A stretch of DNA of 9,310 nucleotides, taken from NCBI GenBank assembly GCA_045128055.1, contig JBGVRC010000061.1:1-9310 (forward strand). The letters are read 5' to 3'. The notes beneath the pieces were generated by a model. That model was given only the letters and a program-made list of their open reading frames with translations. It searched no databases and had not been told where the DNA came from. Positions 4,522 to 9,310 of the stretch are shown here, piece after piece. Positions within the stretch are counted from its first letter, which is position 1. Each line of letters starts with the position of its first letter. The position numbers and the translations under genes were made by a program. The DNA comes from Scatosoma sp045128055 (GTDB lineage Bacteria; Bacillota; Clostridia; Christensenellales; Borkfalkiaceae).

Positions 4522-5049
4522 TTAACTCAAAATCTCTTCAACGGTCTTGCCACGAAGCGCTGCAACTTCTTCAACGGATTTAAGTTCTTTCAAACCTTCA
4601 ATAGCCGCTTTTACGCAGTTGCCGGAGTTCTGGCTGCCGTGGGATTTCGTTCTGATGTTTTTAATGCCTACTGCTTCCATTACCGCACGAACGGGACCGC
4701 CCGCGATAACACCGGTACCTTCAGCAGCGGGCATCATAAGCACTCTGCCGCGGCCGAATACGCCAATTACTTGGTGGGGAATGGTGTTGTCTACGATGGA
4801 TACGGAAACCATGTTCTTCTTTGCTCTCAAAGTAGCCTTTTCGATTGCTTCGGGAACTTCTTTCGCTTTACCCGTTGCAACACCGATTTTGCCGTGACCG
4901 TCGCCTACGATAACAAGAGCAGCAAAGCGCATGTTCTTACCACCTTTAACAACCTTCGTTACACGGTTTACTTCGATGAGCTTTTTAATCAAGCCATCGT
5001 CTTCAGCCTGTCTTCTTTGAGGTCTTCTTTCTCTTTTTTCGTCTGCCAT
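4522..5049 (-). CDS. rpsE: 30S ribosomal protein S5
   Basis: S5 lies at the mRNA entry side of the small subunit and contributes to decoding accuracy. The 175-residue chain has a charged N-terminal tail (1-18), the double-stranded RNA-binding domain with VNRVTKVVKGGKNMRFAALVIVGDGHGKIGVATGKAKEVPEAI (28-69), and a C-terminal domain with GTGVIAGGPVRAVMEAVGIKNIRTKS (111-136). Residues 137-145 read HGSQNSGNC, where most bacteria have LGSNNPxNx, a visible change in a usually conserved loop. The ATG at 5049 follows AAGGAGAG. It sits 12 bases after rplR. The assignment is certain; the meaning of the substitution is not. Confidence 0.97.
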   Translation of the reverse strand: MADEKRERRPQRRQAEDDGLIKKLIEVNRVTKVVKGGKNMRFAALVIVGDGHGKIGVATGKAKEVPEAIEKATLRAKKNMVSVSIVDNTIPHQVIGVFGRGRVLMMPAAEGTGVIAGGPVRAVMEAVGIKNIRTKSHGSQNSGNCVKAAIEGLKELKSVEEVAALRGKTVEEILS

Positions 5050-5061
5050 TGTACTCTCTCC

Positions 5062-5445
5062 TTAGAATTTAAGTCCGGCTTCTCTTGCGCCGTCTGCGAC
5101 TGCCTGTACACGACCCGTGTAAAGGTAACCGCCTCTGTCGAATACGACTGCCTGAACGCCTTTTGCCATTGCTCTTTCAGCAGCAACTGCGCCGACAATT
5201 TTAGCAGCTTCCGTCTTGCTCATACCAGCAATCTTTTCTTTTACTTCTTTATCCATCGTGGATGCAGCAGCAAGCGTTACGCCCCCCTTTGCATCGCCCT
5301 TACGGTCGTCGATGATTTGTACGTAGATGTGGTTGAGACTTCTGTATACGTTCATACGGGGCGTTTCCGCGGTACCCGTAATCGTCTTTCTGACGCGTGC
5401 GTGGCGTCTCTGTCTGACTGCATTTTTATCAATTTTAGAAATCAT
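5062..5445 (-). CDS. rplR: 50S ribosomal protein L18
   Basis: L18 binds 5S rRNA together with L5 and brings it to the large subunit. The 127-residue product has a basic N-terminal arm (KNAVRQRRHARVRKTITGTAETPR, residues 7-30), then RMNVYRSLNHIYVQIIDD (30-47), a helical middle part and the C-terminal motif VVFDRGGYLYTGRVQAVADGAREAGLKF. That motif is the highly conserved family signature. The ATG at 5445 has AAGGAG ten bases upstream, overlapping the rplF stop codon. Its neighbours rplF and rpsE are in the normal order. Nothing unusual is seen. Confidence 0.97.
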   Translation of the reverse strand: MISKIDKNAVRQRRHARVRKTITGTAETPRMNVYRSLNHIYVQIIDDRKGDAKGGVTLAAASTMDKEVKEKIAGMSKTEAAKIVGAVAAERAMAKGVQAVVFDRGGYLYTGRVQAVADGAREAGLKF

Positions 5446-5458
5446 ACTTTAACGCTCC

Positions 5459-6007
5459 TTATTTCTTACCTTTACCGGACGTCTTACCTTCCTTATGTTC
5501 TACGTATTCGCCCTTATAGCGGATACCATAGCCATGATAAGGTTCAGGTTCTCTAACTTTCCGGATATTCGCCGCCGTTTGACCTACGAGTTCCTTGCTG
5601 ATACCGGAAACGCTTACTTCCGTCAACGTGGGACATTCGAATTTAATGCCTTCGGGTGCTACGAATTCTACGGGGTGGCTAAAACCTACGTTCAATACAA
5701 GCTTGTTGCCTTGAACAGCAGCTTTCCAACCTACACCTTTTACTTCCAACGACTTAACAAAGCCTTCCGATACGCCCGTAACCATACCGTTAAGGAGCGC
5801 GCGGTACAAGCCGTGCTTTGCGTTGGTATCAGCCGCGTCGTCAAGCGCTTTAACCAAAAGGGTTGCGCCTTCTACTTCGATGCCGATGTTGCCGACGATT
5901 TCTCTCGTCAAAGTACCCTTAGGGCCTTTAACGGTTACGATACCGTCTTTGAAATCTACCGTTACGCCTGCGGGAAGCGCGATGGGCATTTTACCGATTC
6001 TCGACAT
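5459..6007 (-). CDS. rplF: 50S ribosomal protein L6
   Basis: L6 sits at the base of the L7/L12 stalk, next to the sarcin-ricin loop where translation factors bind. The 182-residue chain starts MSRIGKMPIALPAGV and has the usual two repeated domains, with GPKGTL (28-33), LEVKGVGWKAAVQGNKL (87-103), and HPVEF plus RKVREPEPYHGYGIRYKGE (149-167) near the C-terminus. Family members nearly always read PEPYKGKGIRY at that last site; here both lysines are replaced (H158 and Y160). The ATG at 6007 has GGGAGGT eight bases upstream. It lies 17 bases after rpsH and 13 before rplR. The identity is not in doubt. Confidence 0.97.
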   Translation of the reverse strand: MSRIGKMPIALPAGVTVDFKDGIVTVKGPKGTLTREIVGNIGIEVEGATLLVKALDDAADTNAKHGLYRALLNGMVTGVSEGFVKSLEVKGVGWKAAVQGNKLVLNVGFSHPVEFVAPEGIKFECPTLTEVSVSGISKELVGQTAANIRKVREPEPYHGYGIRYKGEYVEHKEGKTSGKGKK

Positions 6008-6024
6008 TGTCCATTACCTCCCTA

Positions 6025-6414
6025 TTACCAGATGTAGCAAAGGACTTCGCCGCCTACGTTGGCTGCCTTTGCCTTCTTACCCGTCATAATACCCTTGTTG
6101 GTGGAAAGGATAACCGTTCCGAAACCGCCAAGGATTCTGGGCATGTTATCTACACCTGCATACGTACGCAAGCCGGGCTTGGATACTCTTTGCAAGCCAC
6201 TGATAACCGATTTCTTATCGTTGTATTTAAGCGTGATTGCGATTTTGCCGTTGTAACCGTCTTCTACGATTTTAACGTCTTTTACCCAGCCTTCTACTGC
6301 GAGAATTTCTGCAATAGCTTTCTTTTCGTTGGAAGCGGGGATTTCCACCGTTTCCTTACCAGCCGTAATCGCGTTTCTAATTCTTGTAAGCATATCTGCG
6401 ATAGGATCCGTCAT
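6025..6414 (-). CDS. rpsH: 30S ribosomal protein S8
   Basis: S8 binds the central domain of 16S rRNA early in assembly. In E. coli it is also the translational repressor of the spc operon. The 129-residue product starts MTDPIADMLTRIRNA, carries LRTYAGVDNMPRILGGFGTVILSTNKGIMT (82-111), and ends GGEVLCYIW, all family hallmarks. The ATG at 6414 has AGGAGGT seven bases upstream, next to the rpsZ stop. It follows zinc-type S14 after 15 bases. I looked for a copied rRNA-like S8 site near rplE, as in E. coli, and could not recognise one by eye. Confidence 0.97.
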   Translation of the reverse strand: MTDPIADMLTRIRNAITAGKETVEIPASNEKKAIAEILAVEGWVKDVKIVEDGYNGKIAITLKYNDKKSVISGLQRVSKPGLRTYAGVDNMPRILGGFGTVILSTNKGIMTGKKAKAANVGGEVLCYIW

Positions 6415-6429
6415 TTCTTTTACCTCCTA

Positions 6430-6615
6430 TTACCAGCTCGACTTCTTAACGCCGGGAATTTCTCCCTTGTACGCAAGGTTACGGAAGCAGATACGGCATA
6501 CGCCGTACTTTCTCAATACCGCATGAGGTCTTCCGCAGATGGTGCATCTCGTATAAGCTCTCGTAGAGAACTTAGGCGTCTTTTGCTGTTTATTAATCAT
6601 TGACTTCTTTGCCAT
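6430..6615 (-). CDS. rpsZ: 30S ribosomal protein S14, zinc-binding type Z
   Basis: S14 stabilises the head of the small subunit. This 61-residue short form has C24, C27, C40 and C43 (CTICG and CRICF), a Cys4 zinc ribbon, and ends KGEIPGVKKSSW, the family tail. The long, zinc-free S14 of E. coli has about 100 residues and lacks these cysteines. Type Z is usual in Bacillota and Actinobacteria. The ATG at 6615 follows AAGGAGA with normal spacing, 12 bases after rplE. In B. subtilis a zinc-free paralogue replaces this form under zinc starvation; whether one exists here cannot be seen. Confidence 0.97.
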   Translation of the reverse strand: MAKKSMINKQQKTPKFSTRAYTRCTICGRPHAVLRKYGVCRICFRNLAYKGEIPGVKKSSW

Positions 6616-6627
6616 GTTCGTTTCTCC

Positions 6628-7185
6628 TTACTTCTTGAAAGGCATACCGAGCGCGCGGAGCAACTCTCTTGCCTCTTCATCGGTGTTTGCGGTCGTAACG
6701 ATTGCTACGTCCATACCTCTGATCTTTTCAACCTGATCGTACGTGATTTCGGGGAAGATCAATTGTTCTTTCAAACCTACCGAGTAGTTGCCGCGTCCGT
6801 CGAACGCCTTGTCAGACACACCGCGGAAGTCGCGAAGTCTGGGAAGCGCGATGGATACGAACTTGTCATAGAAGTTGTACATTCTTTCACCACGAAGGGT
6901 TACTTTAATACCAACGGTTTGTCCTTCTCTTACCTTGAAGTTTGCAACGGATTTCTTTGCCTTCGTCAAGATAGGTTGTTGACCGGAAATCAATCTGATT
7001 TCGCCTTCGGTCATTTGAATGGACTTCGCGTTATCTTTGATGTCGCCAAGACCCGTGTTGATAACAATCTTAACGAGCTTAGGGCATTCCATTACGGACT
7101 TGTATCCGAATTTTTTCATAAGGAAAGGTACTACTTCTTTTTCGTACTTTTCTTTTACTCTATTCTTATAAACTTTTTCTGCCAT
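6628..7185 (-). CDS. rplE: 50S ribosomal protein L5
   Basis: L5 binds 5S rRNA with L18 and contacts the P-site tRNA and the small subunit (bridge B1b). The 185-residue chain has VMECPKLVKIVINTGLGD (31-48), the family signature, then ISGQQPILTKAKKSVANFKVREGQTVGIKVTLRGERMYNF (66-105) and LPRLRDFRGVS (114-124). It is a few residues longer than the usual 179-180, mainly at the N-terminus. The ATG at 7185 has GAGGT eight bases upstream, overlapping the region of the rplX stop. No alternative start gives a better site. It is followed by rpsZ in the conserved order. Confidence 0.97.
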   Translation of the reverse strand: MAEKVYKNRVKEKYEKEVVPFLMKKFGYKSVMECPKLVKIVINTGLGDIKDNAKSIQMTEGEIRLISGQQPILTKAKKSVANFKVREGQTVGIKVTLRGERMYNFYDKFVSIALPRLRDFRGVSDKAFDGRGNYSVGLKEQLIFPEITYDQVEKIRGMDVAIVTTANTDEEARELLRALGMPFKK

Positions 7186-7199
7186 TTTCGTTTACCTCG

Positions 7200-7634
7200 T
7201 TAGTTGTTTTCCGTTTCAACGGGCGCTTCAACGGGTGCTTCTGCCTTTACAGCGCGCTTTCTCGTTCTCTTCTTAGGCGCTTCTTCCGCAGCAGCGGCTG
7301 CCTTAGCAGCGGCTTTCTTGGAATATGCCTTATCAAGAACTGCGCCGCAAGCGCATACGCGAACTTTCTTGCCGTCTACAACGTTGTGCTTCACTCTGGT
7401 CGGCTTGCCGCACGTAGGGCAAACAACCATTACGTTAGAAGCGTCGATTGCGCCGGGAATTTCCGCAATTTTGCTCGTTTCGTTCGCTCTTCTTGCTTTT
7501 TGATGCTTCTTTTGAATGCGAACGCCTTCTACCGTTACCGTATTCGCCTTAGGGGACGTGGCAAGGACTTTTCCCTGTACGCCTTTATCTTTACCGGCAA
7601 TTACAAGTACGTTATCATTTACTTTTACGTTCAT
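7200..7634 (-). CDS. rplX: 50S ribosomal protein L24 with cysteine ribbon and long tail
   Basis: L24 is an assembly initiator near the exit tunnel of the large subunit. The 144-residue product has the KOW fold (residues 3-30: VKVNDNVLVIAGKDKGVQGKVL), then VRIQKKHQKAR. After these comes a ribbon with CPTC (72-75) and CAC (94-96). Bacillota L24 usually ends soon after a CxxC...CxxC ribbon at about 100-105 residues. Here the second pair is CxC, and about 40 extra residues follow: an alanine/lysine-rich stretch (105-120), a basic KKRTRKR (121-127) and an acidic VEAPVETENN end. The ATG at 7634 follows AGGAGGA eight bases upstream. The tail looks disordered and may bind rRNA. Confidence 0.96.
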   Translation of the reverse strand: MNVKVNDNVLVIAGKDKGVQGKVLATSPKANTVTVEGVRIQKKHQKARRANETSKIAEIPGAIDASNVMVVCPTCGKPTRVKHNVVDGKKVRVCACGAVLDKAYSKKAAAKAAAAAEEAPKKRTRKRAVKAEAPVEAPVETENN

Positions 7635-7654
7635 TGTTTTAGTCCTCCTGACAA

Positions 7655-8023
7655 TTACAGAACTTCGGGAGCAAGGGAGATAATCTTCATGTAGTCTTTA
7701 TCTCTCAATTCTCTCGCGATCGGCCCAAAAATACGCGTACCTTTGGGTTGTTTCTGGTTATCGATGATTACGGCTGCGTTGTCGTCAAATTTAACGAACG
7801 TACCGTCTGCTCTTCTAATACCGCTTGCACTTCTTACGATGACTGCCTTTACAACGTCACCTTTCTTAACTGCGCCACCGGGCGTAGCCGTCTTTACGGA
7901 CGCTACGATTACGTCGCCGATGTTACCAGTCTTACGGAAGGAGCCGCCTAATACTCTAATACACATAAGCTCTTTTGCGCCGCTGTTGTCAGCTACTTTG
8001 AGCCTCGATTGAGGTTGTATCAT
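7655..8023 (-). CDS. rplN: 50S ribosomal protein L14
   Basis: L14 lies at the subunit interface, forms bridges to 16S rRNA, and is the landing place for the silencing factor RsfS. The 122-residue chain is full length and starts MIQPQSRLKVADNSGAKELMCIRVLGG. It contains GDVIVASVKTATPGGAVKKGDVVKAVIVR (36-64), the family signature, and ends IISLAPEVL. The ATG at 8023 has AAGGAGGA at 8033-8040 nine bases upstream. It lies 19 bases after rpsQ and 20 bases before rplX. Nothing departs from the family pattern. Confidence 0.97.
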   Translation of the reverse strand: MIQPQSRLKVADNSGAKELMCIRVLGGSFRKTGNIGDVIVASVKTATPGGAVKKGDVVKAVIVRSASGIRRADGTFVKFDDNAAVIIDNQKQPKGTRIFGPIARELRDKDYMKIISLAPEVL

Positions 8024-8042
8024 AACTTCTCGTCCTCCTTAA

Positions 8043-8297
8043 TTACTTAGCCTTTTCGATAAGTTCAGCAACTCTCCAATTCTTGTCCTTGCTGAGCTTT
8101 CTCGTTTCGACGATACGTACTTTGTCGCCAACGCCATATTCATTGTTTTCGTCGTGCGCCTTGTACTTCTTACTCTTCGTGATGGTTTTCTTATAAAGCG
8201 GATGCTTGCTCTTATCGCTGACCAATACAACGACCGTCTTATCCATTTTATCGGATACAACAAGCCCTACTCTTTCTTTTCTCAAATTTCTTTCCAT
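8043..8297 (-). CDS. rpsQ: 30S ribosomal protein S17
   Basis: S17 is an OB-fold protein that binds 16S rRNA helix 11 and helps early 30S assembly. The 84-residue product reads MERNLRKERVGLVVSDKMDKTVVVLV, then KHPLYKKTITKSKKYKAHDENN (31-52), GVGDKVRIVETRKLSKDKNWRV, all typical. The ATG at 8297 has GGAGGA at 8306-8311, eight bases away, in the 18-base gap after rpmC. The order rplP-rpmC-rpsQ-rplN is the standard junction of the S10 and spc operons. In E. coli a promoter separates S17 from L14; here the 19-base gap leaves no room for one. Confidence 0.97.
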   Translation of the reverse strand: MERNLRKERVGLVVSDKMDKTVVVLVSDKSKHPLYKKTITKSKKYKAHDENNEYGVGDKVRIVETRKLSKDKNWRVAELIEKAK

Positions 8298-8315
8298 GAT
8301 TGCTGTCCTCCGATT

Positions 8316-8510
8316 TTACGCATTGAGCTCTCTCGCACGGATTTCCGTATTTACGCGAGCGATATTTCTCTTGCAGGTTCTAATGGAAACGGGGTTTTCA
8401 AGCTGGCCGGACGCCAAACGGAAACGAAGATTGAAAAGTTCGCTCTTGAGTTCCGCGAGCTTTGCTACGAGCTCTTCACTCGTCATCTCTTTCACTTCTT
8501 TAGCTTTCAT
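8316..8510 (-). CDS. rpmC: 50S ribosomal protein L29
   Basis: L29 is a two-helix hairpin protein near the polypeptide exit tunnel and part of the docking site for signal recognition particle and trigger factor. The 64 residues include KEMTSEELVAKLAELKSELFNLRFRLASGQLENPVSIRTCKRNIARVNTEIR, matching the family closely. The ATG at 8510 shares one base with the rplP stop codon (TAATG), so the two genes are translationally coupled. The likely ribosome binding site lies inside the end of rplP (8518-8526). Normal length, nothing missing. Confidence 0.97.
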   Translation of the reverse strand: MKAKEVKEMTSEELVAKLAELKSELFNLRFRLASGQLENPVSIRTCKRNIARVNTEIRARELNA

Positions 8511-8956
8511 TAGTTTTCACCGCCTTCAGCCGTTTCTACTTCAGCAACGACTTCTTTCTTAACAAACTTGCATTTAACGGGAAGCTTGTGCGACGCAAGA
8601 CGCATAGCTTCTCTTGCTACTTCTTCGCTTACGCCCGACATTTCGAACATAACGCGACCGGGTTTTACGACTGCTACCCAGTATTCTACCGAACCTTTAC
8701 CAGAACCCATACGCGTTTCAGCGGGCTTCTTCGTAATAGGCTTGTGGGGGAAGATGTCGATCCAAACTTTACCGCCACGCTTGATGAATCTCGTCATTGC
8801 GATACGGGCAGCTTCGATTTGGTTGGATTTGATCCAGCCAAGTTCTTCGGATACAAGACCATAATCGCCGTATGCGATTACGTTACCCTTTTGAGCCTTA
8901 CCCTTCATCGTACCACGATGTTGTCTACGTCTTTTTACTCTCTTAGGAATTAACAT
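8510..8956 (-). CDS. rplP: 50S ribosomal protein L16
   Basis: L16 sits near the peptidyl transferase centre and the A-site tRNA elbow and is needed for a late step in 50S assembly. The 148-residue chain begins MLIPKRVKRRRQHRG and contains NQIEAARIAMTRFIKRGGKVWIDIFPHKPITKKPAETRMGSGKG (46-89), the family signature with its conserved arginine near 82. It ends with a short acidic tail (VETAEGGEN). The reading frame stays open for 21 codons upstream, but the ATG at 8956 is chosen: it matches the family start and has AGGAGG nine bases upstream. It overlaps the rpsC stop by one base. Confidence 0.97.
   Translation of the reverse strand: MLIPKRVKRRRQHRGTMKGKAQKGNVIAYGDYGLVSEELGWIKSNQIEAARIAMTRFIKRGGKVWIDIFPHKPITKKPAETRMGSGKGSVEYWVAVVKPGRVMFEMSGVSEEVAREAMRLASHKLPVKCKFVKKEVVAEVETAEGGEN
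8518..8526 (-). promoter_or_regulatory. rpmC ribosome binding site inside rplP
   Basis: On the transcript the last codons of rplP read AAGGCGGTGA, one base away from the full anti-16S complement AAGGAGGTGA. It ends seven to eight bases before the rpmC ATG (8510). It encodes the Glu-Gly-Gly-Glu of the L16 tail, so coding and initiation share the same bases. Confidence 0.7.
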
Positions 8957-9310
8957 TACTGTTCGCCTCCTTCTGCCTTCTTCGCGCTCTTGATAACTTC
9001 GCCTTTGTAGATCCAGCACTTAACGCCGATCATACCGAACGTCGTGTGTGCTTCTGCGAAGCCGTAGTCGATGTCCGCACGAAGCGTTTGAAGGGGAATA
9101 GAACCTTCGTGATATTGTTCGCTTCTTGCGATTTCAGCGCCGTCAAGACGACCGCTAACCATCATTTTGATACCCTTTACGCCTGCACTCCTCGAGCGGC
9201 CGATAGCTTGCTTCATGCAACGTCTGAAAGACATACGCTTTTCAAGCTGAGCAGCAACGCCTTCTGCTACGAGTTGCGCGTCGCAATCGGGCTTTCTTAC
9301 TTCCGTAATG
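8956..9310 (-). CDS. rpsC: 30S ribosomal protein S3, C-terminal part (cut by window edge)
   Basis: S3 lies at the mRNA entry tunnel in the small-subunit head and takes part in mRNA unwinding. The last 117 residues are visible and open at the right edge. They read ITEVRKPDCDAQLVAEGVAAQLEKRMSFRRCMKQAI and then GVKGIKMMVSGRLDGAEIARSEQYHEGSIPLQTLRADIDYGFAEAHTTFGMIGVKCWIYKGEV, the conserved C-terminal domain after the KH domain. The ATG at 9234 is internal and not the real start, since homology continues past it. The protein ends AEGGEQ, whose codons hold the rplP ribosome binding site. The stop overlaps the rplP start by one base. The N-terminal half, rplV and rpsS should lie beyond the window. 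Confidence 0.97.
   Translation of the reverse strand, partial: ITEVRKPDCDAQLVAEGVAAQLEKRMSFRRCMKQAIGRSRSAGVKGIKMMVSGRLDGAEIARSEQYHEGSIPLQTLRADIDYGFAEAHTTFGMIGVKCWIYKGEVIKSAKKAEGGEQ
8966..8971 (-). promoter_or_regulatory. rplP ribosome binding site inside rpsC
   Basis: AGGAGG on the transcript lies nine bases before the rplP ATG (8956) and within the final codons of rpsC, where it encodes part of the Glu-Gly-Gly of the S3 tail. It decides the rplP start against the longer open frame upstream. Confidence 0.85.

Noticed and set aside
4468..5556. 362-codon plus-strand frame opposite rpmD, rpsE, rplR and rplF
   Set aside because: It runs across several genes and their spacers on the opposite strand, has odd Phe/Ser/Cys-rich composition, and matches no family known to me.
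8039..8263. 74-codon minus-strand frame overlapping rpsQ
   Set aside because: It is the same strand in another frame. rpsQ itself has the correct S17 sequence and ribosome binding site, so this is a shadow.
9199..9234. ATG at 9234 as a start for a short rpsC
   Set aside because: Clear S3 homology continues upstream to the window edge (ITEVRKPD...), so the ATG is an internal methionine.

Overview
The window is one stretch of the bacterial S10-spc-alpha ribosomal protein locus, and every gene I can support lies on the minus strand, so transcription runs from high to low coordinates. In that direction the order is rpsC (5' end outside the window), rplP, rpmC, rpsQ, rplN, rplX, rplE, rpsZ (zinc-type S14), rpsH, rplF, rplR, rpsE, rpmD, rplO, secY, adk, map, infA, rpmJ and rpsM (3' end outside the window). 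The secY-adk-map-infA-rpmJ-rpsM tail, the four-cysteine S14, the four-cysteine adenylate kinase lid, the cysteine-bearing L24 and the strong GGAGG-type ribosome binding sites point to a Bacillota, most likely a Clostridia-like anaerobe. I cannot name a genus. The moderate base composition and a few unusual ribosomal protein residues suggest a lineage distant from the usual laboratory species, but that is inference.

From about 3865 to 9310 the layout is very tight. The gaps are 11-20 bases and mostly hold just the next gene's ribosome binding site. The rpsC/rplP and rplP/rpmC junctions are one-base TAATG overlaps, with the ribosome binding site buried in the upstream coding sequence. These genes encode parts of both ribosomal subunits and are probably made from one long transcript.

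From 609 to 3864 the non-ribosomal genes appear: secY (protein export channel), adk (nucleotide balance), map (removal of the initiator methionine) and infA (translation initiation). The gaps on both sides of secY (124 and 93 bases) are longer and carry inverted repeats that can fold in the transcript. This is where expression of secY and adk could be separated from that of the ribosomal proteins.

The most interesting part is the 357-base gap between rpmJ and rpsM (135-491). It starts with a near-consensus vegetative promoter, in fact two overlapping versions, just after rpmJ. This is followed by a leader of roughly 280 bases. The leader has, in order, two tiny ORFs, a 12-bp terminator-like hairpin with a U run, a second 8-bp hairpin, a complete 43-codon ORF and finally the strong rpsM ribosome binding site. 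This looks like an independent, possibly attenuated, start of the alpha operon (rpsM and genes beyond the window). Its regulator, if there is one, cannot be told from the sequence. No tRNA, rRNA, CRISPR array or mobile element was seen.
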